A DNA stretch of 16,182 bases from Bog-756 sp036511155 (GTDB lineage: Bacteria > Actinomycetota > Acidimicrobiia > Acidimicrobiales > RAAP-2). Under the pieces are notes generated by a model. That model worked only from the letters and a program-made list of their open reading frames with translations. It was not told where the DNA came from and ran no database searches. Within the stretch, counting starts at the first letter, position 1, and every line of letters begins with the position of its first letter. Positions 1 to 7,183 of this stretch are shown one piece after another. The position numbers and the translations under genes were made by a program. The DNA lies in contig DATCCR010000154.1 of NCBI GenBank assembly GCA_036511155.1, positions 1 through 16,182 on the forward strand, given 5' to 3'.

Positions 1-1
1 C

Positions 2-217
2 GCCCACGCCGAGGACCAGGGGTCGGCCACCGCGGTGGTTGCCGACAACTGCCCGTTCGGCGACGCCGCCTCGCAGTACCCGGTGCTGTGCGCCGTCGAC
101 CGGGGCATGGTCAAGGGCCTGCTGTCCGGGCTGTGCGGTGAAGACCCCGGCGCCGTTCCGGTGGTCCTGTCGTCGTCCCGGGCTCGGGGCGACGACGCCT
201 GCAGCGCTGTGGTCTGA
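2..217 (+). CDS. SufR-like Fe-S cluster responsive transcriptional regulator, C-terminal fragment
   Basis: The reading frame enters at the left edge and ends at TGA 215-217, so only the last 71 residues are seen and the helix-turn-helix part lies outside the window. The fragment has NCPFGDAASQYPVLC, a C-X12-C pair, then a third cysteine 15 residues later (SGLCGE) and a fourth near the end (GDDACSAVV). This pattern, including the closing GDxxC, resembles the C-terminal cluster-binding half of SufR, an ArsR/DeoR-type repressor of Fe-S biogenesis genes that holds an Fe-S cluster. The next gene starts 9 nt downstream on the same strand and encodes a cysteine desulfurase, which fits a sulfur/Fe-S role. 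The assignment rests on the cysteine pattern and context. Another metal- or cluster-sensing regulator of the same fold is possible. Confidence 0.62.
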   Translation, partial: AHAEDQGSATAVVADNCPFGDAASQYPVLCAVDRGMVKGLLSGLCGEDPGAVPVVLSSSRARGDDACSAVV

Positions 218-226
218 CCGGCGACC

Positions 227-1375
227 GTGGTCCGCCACTACCTCGACCACGCCTCGACCACCCCGCTCCGTCCCGAGGCAGGGGTCGCCGTGGCCGAGTG
301 GGCCGACCTCGGCGTGACCGCCGACCCCGGCCGGGTCCACACCGAGGGCCGCATGGTCCGGGCCGCCCTCGAGGATGCCCGAGACCGGGTGGCCGCCCTG
401 TTCGGGGTCAGGCCCCGTCAGGTGGTCCTGACCTCGGGGGCCACCGAGTCGGTCAATTCGGCTGTCTGGGGCATCCTCGCCCACGACCGCGGCGCACCGG
501 TGGCCTGCGCTGCCGTCGAGCACTCCGCCGTACAGGACGCGTCAGCCCGACTCGGCATCATCGTCGACATCGCGGTCGACCGGTTCGGGCGCATCACGGC
601 GGCTGCCGTCGAGGAGGCCCTCCGGCGCTGCACGTCCGAACACGGTCGCCTGCCGGCGCTGGTGCACTGCCAGTCGGCCAACCACGAGGTGGGCACCGCT
701 CAGGACGTCGACGGCGTGGTGCGCGTCTGTCGCGAGCACGGCGTCCCGGTCCACGTGGATGCCGTAGCCGCCGCCGGACACGTCCCACTCGACCTCGAGG
801 CGCTCGGCGCCGACTTGGTGTCGGTGTCGTCGCACAAGTTGGGCGGCCCGGCCGGCGTGGGCGCCCTCGTCCTGCGCCGGGGCCTACGGATCGAACCGCT
901 GCTGGTCGGCGGCGAGCAGGAGCGGGGACGGCGGGCGGGGCTCGAGGACGTGGCCGGGGCCATCGGGTTCGGCGCGGCGGCGGCGGCCCTGAGCGAGCCG
1001 GGGCGGATCGACGCCGAGTCGGCCGCCGCCCGCCGGCACACCGACCGGCTGCTGGCGTCAGCCATGACGGTCCCGGGCGTCCTACCCTACGGCGACATGG
1101 TCGGGCGGGTGCCCCACATCCTGTGCCTGGGGGTGGAGGGCGTGGAGGGTGAGCCGGTGCTCCTCGGGCTCGACCAGGCGGGCGTGGCCGTCCATTCCGG
1201 CTCGTCATGCTCGTCGGAGTCCTTCGAGCCCTCGCCCGTGCTCGAGGCCATGGGCGTGGACGGCGAGCGGTCGCTCCGCGTGTCCGTCGGCTGGTCGACC
1301 ACCGACGCCGACATCGAGGCCTTCGTCGACGCGTTCGGTGATGTGGTCGGCCGCCTGCGCTCCCTTCGTTCCTGA
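227..1375 (+). CDS. Cysteine desulfurase (NifS/IscS family, PLP-dependent)
   Basis: Cytosolic aminotransferase class V enzyme of 382 residues that would convert L-cysteine to L-alanine and pass sulfur as a persulfide to Fe-S or thio-cofactor assembly. Visible landmarks are YLDHASTTPLRPEA at the N terminus, H99 in EHSAVQDA, N152 in SANHEVGT, D178 in VHVDAV, the Schiff-base lysine K204 in SVSSHKLGGP, QERGRRAGLEDVAG at 231-244, and the persulfide cysteine C328 in HSGSSCSSESFEPSPVL, which resembles the long-loop group I type. The GTG start is chosen because the protein then begins four residues before the conserved YLDHA strand. It lies 9 nt after the SufR-like gene, so co-transcription is likely. 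Oddities: the Gln that normally follows D178 by three residues is Ala181, and the protein is about 20 residues shorter than E. coli IscS, mainly near the N terminus. IscS, SufS and NifS roles cannot be told apart here. Confidence 0.9.
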   Translation: MVRHYLDHASTTPLRPEAGVAVAEWADLGVTADPGRVHTEGRMVRAALEDARDRVAALFGVRPRQVVLTSGATESVNSAVWGILAHDRGAPVACAAVEHSAVQDASARLGIIVDIAVDRFGRITAAAVEEALRRCTSEHGRLPALVHCQSANHEVGTAQDVDGVVRVCREHGVPVHVDAVAAAGHVPLDLEALGADLVSVSSHKLGGPAGVGALVLRRGLRIEPLLVGGEQERGRRAGLEDVAGAIGFGAAAAALSEPGRIDAESAAARRHTDRLLASAMTVPGVLPYGDMVGRVPHILCLGVEGVEGEPVLLGLDQAGVAVHSGSSCSSESFEPSPVLEAMGVDGERSLRVSVGWSTTDADIEAFVDAFGDVVGRLRSLRS

Positions 1376-1450
1376 CCCCTCCACCACCGACCCCCCTCTT
1401 CCCGCCTCACCTCCCCCATCTCCCGCCACGCCCCCGACGCCCCCCGCCTC
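1376..1450 (+). other. C-rich, G-poor tract after the desulfurase gene (possible rut site / G-quadruplex)
   Basis: By hand count this 75-nt gap holds 52 C and only 7 G on the plus strand, a strong skew compared with the balanced G and C of the flanking genes. An mRNA from the desulfurase gene would carry an unstructured C-rich segment of the kind Rho binds. The minus strand has four G-runs with short loops (complement of C-runs 1413-1417, 1422-1424, 1431-1435 and 1440-1445, loops of 4, 6 and 4 nt), which meets the usual G-quadruplex pattern. No stem-loop with a U-tract is seen, so Rho-dependent termination is the simplest reading. Function is inferred. Confidence 0.4.
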
Positions 1451-1469
1451 TGGTCGCCGTCGCCGCCGG

Positions 1470-1482
1470 TAGGTTGGCCGCC
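1470..1482 (+). promoter_or_regulatory. -10 box (TAGGTT) of a probable leaderless promoter for the quinone oxidoreductase gene
   Basis: TAGGTT (1470-1475) is followed by exactly 7 nt and then ATG 1483, so transcription would start on or next to the A of the start codon. No convincing -35 hexamer is seen about 17 nt upstream. The same arrangement recurs at four other starts in this window, which supports it. Confidence 0.55.
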
Positions 1483-2454
1483 ATGCGCGCCGTCGTCTGC
1501 AACGAGTTCGGTCCCCTCGACACCCTGGTCGTGGAGGACCGGCCCACCCCGGAGCCGACCGAGGGGATGGTGGTCATCGACGTGGCCGCCGCCGGGGTCA
1601 ACTTCGTCGACGGGCTGATCTGCCAGGGCAAGTACCAGCTGAAGCCGCCGACCCCGTTCGTACCGGGCAGCGAGGTGGCCGGCACCATTTCCGCCGTGGG
1701 CCCGGGCGTCACCGGTTGGTCGGCGGGCGACCGGGTGCTCGTGTTCTGCGGGTTCGGTGGTTTCGCCACCCAGGTCGTGGCCCCGGCCCTGTCGCTGGTG
1801 GCGGTGCCTGACGCCATCGACCTGGCCCAGGCGGCGGCCCTCATCCAGAGCTACTGCACCATGCTCTTCACGCTCACCCGGCGCACCACGGTGGCACCGG
1901 GCGAGTGGGTGCTGGTGCTCGGGGCCGGCGGCGGCATCGGCCTGGCCGCGGTCGACGTGGCCACCGCGCTCGGCGCCCGCGTCATCGCCGCCGCCTCGAC
2001 ACCGGACAAGCTGGAGGCGGCGGCCACCATGGGGGCAGAGGCCACCATCGCCTACGAGACCGAGGACCTGAAGTCCCGGGCCCGCGAGCTGTCGGGGGGC
2101 GGGGTCGATGTGGTCATCGACCCGGTCGGGGGCGGTCACGCCGAGCCCGCGCTACGGGCCACCCGACACCTCGGGCGGTTCTGCGTGATCGGATTCGCGT
2201 CGGGGCCCATCCCCTCGATCCCGATCAACCAGGTACTCCTCAACAACCGCACCGTCGTCGGCGTGGACTGGGGCGGGTGGACGTTCAAGGACCCCTTCGG
2301 CAACCGGGCACTCATCGACGAACTGATGGGAATGGTGTCCGACGGCCGGCTCCACCCGACCGTGCCTGCCGACCGGCCGCTCACCGAAGCGGCCGATGTG
2401 ATGGCCGACCTCATCGACCGAACCGTGACCGGCAAGGTTGTGCTCGTCCCCTGA
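1483..2454 (+). CDS. NADPH:quinone oxidoreductase-type medium-chain dehydrogenase/reductase
   Basis: Cytosolic MDR-superfamily protein of 323 residues, the usual length for zeta-crystallin-like quinone oxidoreductases. The N-terminal GroES-like domain includes AAAGVNFVDGLICQGKY (36-52), FVPGSEVAGTISAVGPGV (59-76) and GDRVLVF (82-88). The Rossmann domain has VLVLGAGGGIGLAAVD (143-158), followed by ARVIAAASTPDKL, which would bind NADPH. The cysteines that bind structural or catalytic zinc in alcohol dehydrogenases are absent, which favours a zinc-free quinone or enone reductase. VDWGGW near 261 is typical of this subgroup. ATG 1483 is preferred over the in-frame TTG 1474 because the TTG lies in the -10 box of a leaderless promoter. 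The gene is monocistronic and convergent with the ccm operon. The substrate cannot be read from the sequence. Confidence 0.88.
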   Translation: MRAVVCNEFGPLDTLVVEDRPTPEPTEGMVVIDVAAAGVNFVDGLICQGKYQLKPPTPFVPGSEVAGTISAVGPGVTGWSAGDRVLVFCGFGGFATQVVAPALSLVAVPDAIDLAQAAALIQSYCTMLFTLTRRTTVAPGEWVLVLGAGGGIGLAAVDVATALGARVIAAASTPDKLEAAATMGAEATIAYETEDLKSRARELSGGGVDVVIDPVGGGHAEPALRATRHLGRFCVIGFASGPIPSIPINQVLLNNRTVVGVDWGGWTFKDPFGNRALIDELMGMVSDGRLHPTVPADRPLTEAADVMADLIDRTVTGKVVLVP

Positions 2455-2460
2455 GACCAG

Positions 2461-2498
2461 CCGCCTGGGGCCGGCCCCGGCGGGCCCCGGTCAGGCGG
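2461..2498. terminator. GC-rich hairpin between convergent genes
   Basis: Outer arms 2461-2466 and 2493-2498 (CCGCCT/AGGCGG) and inner arms 2467-2472 and 2483-2488 (GGGGCC/GGCCCC) make a strong stem with a one-sided bulge. It starts 6 nt after the oxidoreductase stop codon and covers the last codon and stop of the CcmH/CcmI fusion gene (stop at 2491-2493). It could act in both directions. Neither side has a T-run, so it is not a classical intrinsic terminator. Confidence 0.5.
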
Positions 2499-3774
2499 TG
2501 GGGATCCCGATGGGCAGCGGCCTGCCGGCCGCCGTGTAGGCCTGACGGAGGACGGGCGCGGCCTGCGCCACCACGGTGGCCGGCGGCTCGGACGCCAGGA
2601 ACCGGGTGAACTGGTCGACCGCGCCGGAGGCATCGCCGTCCAGCTGCATCAGGACGGTGCCCAGGTAGAGGTGCACGGCGTAGTCACCCGGGTCGAGGGT
2701 GGCCGCCCGGCTCAGCTTCACCCGGGCGTCGCCGATGAGCGACGCGCTGGACCCCTGCCGGCCGATCCTGTACTCCAACCAACCGAGCTGGGCGAGGGCG
2801 ACCTCGTTGTCCGGGTGGGTGGTGAGGACGGTCTGGTAGAGCTGTGCCGCCTGGCCGAGCTGGCCCTGGTTCTCGACGGCGGCGGCCTGGTCGAGCGAGC
2901 GGGCCAACTGCTGGCTCGGGCTCAGGCTTACCGAGCCGGTGGCCGTCTGCCCGGGCAAGCGGCTGGACGAGAACAGCGGGACGGCCACCGCCAAGGCGGC
3001 CACGAAGCAGCCGATCGACCCGATGAGGAACCACTTATTGCGGCCACGGCGTCGGGGCGTCGTCGACGGCTCGGACACCGTGGCGGAGGCACCCGTCGAG
3101 CCGGTCGGATCGGGCGTGAGTGTGCCCGTCGCGGTGGCCACAGCCGTCGGGGCGACCGCAGGCCCGGACACCATTGTGGTCGTCGCCGGCCCGAGCGCGT
3201 CCAGGCGGGCCAGGTCCCGCTGGCGCAGTACCAGGTAGTCGGCGTCCGACAGGTCGCCGGCCAGGTATTCGGCGTCGGCGTCGGCCAGCGACTGGGCGAG
3301 GAAGCGGCGGCGCTCCTCGAGCACCACCGGATCGACCGTCACGCCCCGCACGTCGGCGTCGAGGTCGCCCGCACCGCGCCGGCGACGACGGACGAGCACC
3401 CACACCAGCACGGCCGCCCCGACCAGGCCGCCGACGACGGGCAGCACCCACACCAGGGCCGACCACCCGCTGATCGCCGGGTCGAGCACGATGGTCGACC
3501 CGTAGCGGGCCGCCAGGTAGTCCTTGACCTGCTGGTCGCTCTGCCCCTGGTCCACCAGGTGGCGGACGGTGGCCCGCACCGTGACCGCCGTCGGGGCGCT
3601 CGACACGGCGACCGACAGGTCCTCGCAGCTCGGGCACCGGATCACCGCCTCGATGGCAGCGGCCCGCTGGGCGTTGGTCGGCGGGGACGACGACCACACG
3701 CCGCTGCCGACGAGCAGGGCGACGACCAGCACCACGCCGAGCGCCGTCCACAGGGGAAAGTGCCGTGACCTCAT
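2491..3774 (-). CDS. ccmH: Cytochrome c biogenesis protein, CcmH-CcmI (CycH) fusion
   Basis: Membrane protein of 427 residues, last gene of the ccm operon. The N-terminal part is CcmH: a membrane segment (about 9-27), an extracytoplasmic helical domain with the redox pair RCPSC (46-50; C47, C50), and a second membrane segment (about 104-128) followed by an arginine-rich stretch. The remainder is CcmI-like: a cytosolic coiled or linker region (about 150-245, Ala/Thr/Pro-rich), a third membrane segment (about 249-268) and an external TPR-type domain (about 288-400; e.g. AAQLYQTVLTTHPDNEVALA). CcmH reduces apocytochrome disulfides together with CcmG, and CcmI holds the apocytochrome C terminus for CcmF. 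The fusion also exists in E. coli CcmH. ATG 3774-3772 overlaps the ccmG stop in ATGA, indicating translational coupling. Confidence 0.87.
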   Translation of the reverse strand: MRSRHFPLWTALGVVLVVALLVGSGVWSSSPPTNAQRAAAIEAVIRCPSCEDLSVAVSSAPTAVTVRATVRHLVDQGQSDQQVKDYLAARYGSTIVLDPAISGWSALVWVLPVVGGLVGAAVLVWVLVRRRRRGAGDLDADVRGVTVDPVVLEERRRFLAQSLADADAEYLAGDLSDADYLVLRQRDLARLDALGPATTTMVSGPAVAPTAVATATGTLTPDPTGSTGASATVSEPSTTPRRRGRNKWFLIGSIGCFVAALAVAVPLFSSSRLPGQTATGSVSLSPSQQLARSLDQAAAVENQGQLGQAAQLYQTVLTTHPDNEVALAQLGWLEYRIGRQGSSASLIGDARVKLSRAATLDPGDYAVHLYLGTVLMQLDGDASGAVDQFTRFLASEPPATVVAQAAPVLRQAYTAAGRPLPIGIPTA

Positions 3775-4367
3775 GCGCCGTCCGCCTCGGCCCGGGCGAT
3801 GAGCCGGTTCAGATCGGCCGCCTTCACCGATGAGACGAGGTAGGCCACCACCCGTCCGTCGGGGGCGATGAGGAAGGTCGACGGCGGGGCCCGGACCCCG
3901 AAGCTGAGGGCCAGGTCGCCCCTCGTGTCGGCCAACGTGGGCCAGGTGGCCCCGAGCTGCGCCTGGTAGGAGCGAGCGGCCGACGTGGTGTCCTCGAAGA
4001 CCACGCTGACCATCTGGGCGTCACCGGACTGCTGGTGCTGGAAGGCGAACCTCACGAGTTCGGGACCCTCGGTCTGACACGGGGGGCACCAGCTGGCGAA
4101 GAAGTTGACCACCACGAACTTGCCGGGCGGCCGGGGCAGGACGAAGGTCGACCCGTTGACGGTCACCCCGCCGACGGCCGGCGACGGTTGGCCGACCAGC
4201 GGGCTCTGGACCTCGGACACCGTGGCCGGCTGGCGGGTGGCGAGGACGGCGATGAGCCCGGCGGTCACGACCAGGACGGTCAGGCCCACCCATCGGGTCG
4301 TGTGGCGCTTCGGGGGCGTGGGCGCGGCGGGGGCCGGTGCCGCCTCGGGGACGGCCACGTCGGTCAC
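3771..4367 (-). CDS. ccmG: Thioredoxin-like thiol:disulfide oxidoreductase CcmG/DsbE (ResA-like)
   Basis: Membrane-anchored redox protein of 198 residues. An Ala/Pro-rich cytosolic tail is followed by a single membrane segment (about 26-44) and an extracytoplasmic thioredoxin domain with NFFASWCPPCQTEGPEL, giving the active pair C94-PP-C97, and a cis-proline loop in RAPPSTFLIAPDG. In System I, CcmG receives electrons from CcdA and keeps apocytochrome CxxCH cysteines reduced; ccdA lies upstream in the same block. The GTG start at 4367 is chosen because it overlaps the ccmF stop in GTGA, because the length then fits the family, and because the frame upstream of it is antisense to nothing conserved and runs through ccmF. 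Confidence 0.9.
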   Translation of the reverse strand: MTDVAVPEAAPAPAAPTPPKRHTTRWVGLTVLVVTAGLIAVLATRQPATVSEVQSPLVGQPSPAVGGVTVNGSTFVLPRPPGKFVVVNFFASWCPPCQTEGPELVRFAFQHQQSGDAQMVSVVFEDTTSAARSYQAQLGATWPTLADTRGDLALSFGVRAPPSTFLIAPDGRVVAYLVSSVKAADLNRLIARAEADGA

Positions 4368-6457
4368 GGGGCCTCCCCCGCCCCGACGGGCTGTCGCTCG
4401 GCCGGCGGGGCGATCTCCAGATCGTGCTCGACCTCCGGCTCGTGCCCGGGTTCGATGGGCGGTGCCGCCCCGACCACGGGAGCCGACACCGGGTCGGTGG
4501 GGCGACGGCGCTTGCCCGGAATGGCCGACAGGACCGAACCCACCACGATCAGGACGCCGCCGATCCACAGCCACATGACCAGCGGCTGGACGACCACGCC
4601 GAAGGTCCAGGCCCCACCATGGTCCGGGATCCGGTTGACGGTCAGGTAGACGTCGGAGGTGATGGTCGAGTCGACGGCCGGGGTGCCGACCGGCTTGGTA
4701 CCCGTTCCGAACTGGCTGATCGCCGGGGTGAACACGGCCCCGCCGTCGACCCGCAGCAGTGCCTGCAGGCTCACGTGCGACGGCGTCCGGATCTCCCGGG
4801 TGCCCACGAACTCGACGGTGTGGCCGGCGAAGGTGCCCGTGTGCCCGCGGTCCAGCGCCACCGTGCCTCGCTGACCGAAGGCGGTGGCCGCCGTCAGCCC
4901 GACGGCGATGGCCACCACGCCGATGTGGACGATCATGCCGCCGTTGGCACGGCCGACCAGTCCGCGCCATCCCGCCAGTGCGGCCCGGGCCGGTGGCGTG
5001 CCGGACCGTCGTGCCGAGCGCCAGGCTCCCCGGACCGACAGCACGAGGGCCCGGCCGGCCGAGGCGGCCGCGAACGCACCGAGCCCGAAGGCCAGCAGTG
5101 GCTCGATGCCGGTGATGCCGCCTATCACGCAGGCGACCACCACGGCCACGCCGATGGCGGCCGGCACGGCGAGGCGGCCCCGCATCACTGCGGCCGACGA
5201 CTTGCGCCACGGCAGGGCCGGGGCCACGGCCATCAGGAACAGCAGGCCGAGGCCGACGGGGATGACCAGGCGGTTGAAGTAGGGGGCGCCGACCGACACC
5301 TGGGCACCGCTGTTGAGGGCCTCGTAGAGGAGGGGGAAGACGGTGCCGAGGAGCACGATGAAGGTGAACAGCACGAACAGGAGGTTGTTGGCCAGGAAGG
5401 CTCCCTCCCGGCTGATGATCGAGTCGATCCCCCCCGGCGAGCGCAGACGGTCGCCCCGCCAGGCGATGAGGCCGACACCGACCACGATGACCAGGCCGAA
5501 GAAGCCGAGCAGGAGCGGCCCGATGATCGAGGTGGAGAAGGCGTGCACGGACTGGAACACCCCGGACCGGGTGATGAACGTGCCGAGGATGGTGAGGCTG
5601 AAGGTGGCGATCACCAGTGAGAGGTTCCACACCCGCAGCAGGCCCCGGCGTTGCTGGACCATGACCGAGTGGAGGTAGGCGGTGCCGACGAGCCATGGCA
5701 GCAACGAGGCGTTCTCCACCGGGTCCCACGCCCAGAAGCCGCCCCACCCGAGGACCTGGTAGGACCACCAGGCCCCGAGCACGATGCCGATGGTGAGGAA
5801 GGTCCAGGCGAACAGCGTCCAACGCCGGGTCTCGCCCTGCCAGTCCTCGTCGACCCGGCCGGTCACCAACGAGGCCACGGCGAAGGCGAACGGGAGGGTG
5901 AAGCCGACCAGCCCCAGGTAGAGCATGGGTGGATGGAACAGGACCAAGGGGTTGTCCTGGAGCAGGACGTTGGGCCCGTGCCCGTCGAGCGGGATCGCCC
6001 CGGACACGTGGGTGAACGGGTCGGCCGGCCCGAGCATCAGGCCGAAGAAGAAGGCGCACACCACGTACATGACGAGCGTCGCCCACGCCATCAGCTCGTC
6101 GTCGGCCCGGGCCCGGAAGCGCCACACCATGGCCGTCACGTAGATCCCGAGGGTGATCCCCCACAGCAGGATCGAGCCGGCCAGTGCCGACCACATGCCG
6201 GTGATCGAGTAGATCAGCGGGGTCGACCGGCTGTTGTTGTCGACCACGTAGGCGAGGGAGAAGTCATGGGTCACCAGTGCCCGCTGCATGGCCACCACAG
6301 CGACGATCCCGCCGAGCAGGATGACCGGCGCGTAGAGGCGGCCACGGCGGAGTTGGCCGGGGCGGCCCCGCACCAGGCCGATCACCAGCACGACGATCCC
6401 GACGACCGCCGCGGCAAAGCCGAGCAGGACACCGGTGTGTCCGAGGGTGCCGCTCAC
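4364..6457 (-). CDS. ccmF: Heme lyase subunit CcmF
   Basis: Polytopic membrane protein of 697 residues, close to the usual CcmF size. It shows the tryptophan-rich WWD heme-handling motif LGWGGFWAWDPVENAS (236-251), the upstream conserved histidine in LVLFHPPMLYLG (H175), and H263 in TAYLHS. About fifteen hydrophobic segments are spread along the chain, with a large extracytoplasmic loop before the last one (starting near FGQRGTVALDRGH). CcmF with CcmH/CcmI takes heme from holo-CcmE and forms the thioether bonds to apocytochrome c. GTG 6457 starts 37 nt after the ccmE stop, the only real gap inside the operon, and no strong ribosome-binding site is visible there. The last 4 nt overlap ccmG. 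The C-terminal tail (PISAP, VVGAAPPIEPGHEPE) is acidic and proline-rich. Confidence 0.93.
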   Translation of the reverse strand: MSGTLGHTGVLLGFAAAVVGIVVLVIGLVRGRPGQLRRGRLYAPVILLGGIVAVVAMQRALVTHDFSLAYVVDNNSRSTPLIYSITGMWSALAGSILLWGITLGIYVTAMVWRFRARADDELMAWATLVMYVVCAFFFGLMLGPADPFTHVSGAIPLDGHGPNVLLQDNPLVLFHPPMLYLGLVGFTLPFAFAVASLVTGRVDEDWQGETRRWTLFAWTFLTIGIVLGAWWSYQVLGWGGFWAWDPVENASLLPWLVGTAYLHSVMVQQRRGLLRVWNLSLVIATFSLTILGTFITRSGVFQSVHAFSTSIIGPLLLGFFGLVIVVGVGLIAWRGDRLRSPGGIDSIISREGAFLANNLLFVLFTFIVLLGTVFPLLYEALNSGAQVSVGAPYFNRLVIPVGLGLLFLMAVAPALPWRKSSAAVMRGRLAVPAAIGVAVVVACVIGGITGIEPLLAFGLGAFAAASAGRALVLSVRGAWRSARRSGTPPARAALAGWRGLVGRANGGMIVHIGVVAIAVGLTAATAFGQRGTVALDRGHTGTFAGHTVEFVGTREIRTPSHVSLQALLRVDGGAVFTPAISQFGTGTKPVGTPAVDSTITSDVYLTVNRIPDHGGAWTFGVVVQPLVMWLWIGGVLIVVGSVLSAIPGKRRRPTDPVSAPVVGAAPPIEPGHEPEVEHDLEIAPPAERQPVGAGEAP

Positions 6458-6494
6458 CGCGGACTTCGACCGGGCGCGGGGGGCGGGACGGCCG

Positions 6495-6998
6495 TCACCG
6501 CTTGGAGCCGTTCGGGGCCGTCACCCGGGCCGGGTGCTGGGCGACGTAGGTCGAGGAGTGCTTGACCAGGATCTGGTCGGACACGAAGGTGTCCCCCTGG
6601 AAGTGGCCCACGGCGATCACCGGGATGTCGGACTGGAACAGCTGGGGCGGGCTCGAGGTGTTGTGCACCGTGAGATGGACGGAACCGGAGGTGACGACGA
6701 AGTCCACGCCCCCGGTCGTCGAGTGGATCGACCCGGGGGCGACGACGCCCTCCAGGTTGATCGTCTTGTCCCCCAGCGTCGCTTTCTGGGCCACCGCCTG
6801 ATCGGCCGGCAGGTAGAAGTTGAGTGCCGAGCCGAGCCCCTTCATGAGGAGGAAGGCCAGGGCGCCGACCAGCACCAGGCCGACCACCACGTAACGGGCC
6901 CTGTGCCGCTCAGCGGCCTTCGGGACAAGGGGCACGGGCGGGCCGGCGTCGGGGGCGGCACCGGTGGCCGGTGGGCTGGTGGGAGGGGCAGTGGTCAC
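6495..6998 (-). CDS. ccmE: Periplasmic-type heme chaperone CcmE
   Basis: Heme chaperone of 167 residues: a Pro-rich cytosolic start, one membrane anchor (about 36-54, RYVVVGLVLVGALAFLLMKG) and an extracytoplasmic beta-barrel domain. The heme-attachment motif is the H-x3-Y type, VKHSSTY, giving H147 and Y151, not the CxxxY variant found in some archaeal and Gram-positive systems. GVVAPGSI and VHLTVHNTSSPPQLFQ match the OB-fold core of CcmE (NLEGxVxxGS...). GTG 6998 overlaps the ccmD stop in GTGA, which decides the start. It accepts heme from CcmA/B/C/D and delivers it to CcmF. Confidence 0.92.
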   Translation of the reverse strand: MTTAPPTSPPATGAAPDAGPPVPLVPKAAERHRARYVVVGLVLVGALAFLLMKGLGSALNFYLPADQAVAQKATLGDKTINLEGVVAPGSIHSTTGGVDFVVTSGSVHLTVHNTSSPPQLFQSDIPVIAVGHFQGDTFVSDQILVKHSSTYVAQHPARVTAPNGSKR

Positions 6999-7183
6999 GC
7001 GGACGCCTCGGTCCGCGGACCGGCAGCAGTCGCGGCGACGGGACCGGCGACCCGGTCCTGGTCGAATGGACCGGCGACCCGGTCCACGGCCTGGGACAGC
7101 CGGCGGCGGCGCCAGACCAGCTGGACGGCGTAGACGGCCAGCACGACCAGGATGAACACGTAGCCGGCGGTGACGTAGCGCAT
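6995..7183 (-). CDS. ccmD: CcmD-like small heme exporter membrane protein
   Basis: A 62-residue protein with one membrane segment (about 4-23, VTAGYVFILVVLAVYAVQLV) followed at once by RRRR, the classic layout of CcmD, which stabilises the CcmC-CcmE complex and helps release holo-CcmE. Primary sequence of CcmD is poorly conserved, so the call rests on topology, size and its exact place between ccmC and ccmE. ATG 7183-7181 shares one base with the ccmC stop (TGATG), and its own stop overlaps ccmE in GTGA. The C-terminal tail carries a DRVAGP duplication made by an 18-nt direct repeat. Confidence 0.8.
   Translation of the reverse strand: MRYVTAGYVFILVVLAVYAVQLVWRRRRLSQAVDRVAGPFDQDRVAGPVAATAAGPRTEASA
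7041..7085. repeat. Two copies of an 18-nt palindromic repeat inside ccmD
   Basis: The 18-mer GGACCGGCGACCCGGTCC occurs at 7041-7058 and again at 7068-7085, with a 27-nt period that keeps the reading frame and duplicates DRVAGP. Each copy is itself an inverted repeat, with arms GGACCG/CGGTCC and a 6-nt loop, so the mRNA could form two small hairpins just before ccmE. Slippage within coding sequence is the simplest origin. Confidence 0.7.

Noticed and set aside
3771..6194. An 807-codon open frame on the minus strand upstream of and including ccmG
   Set aside because: Only the last 198 codons (from GTG 4367) show the CcmG fold; the rest is arginine/proline-rich translation of ccmF in another frame.
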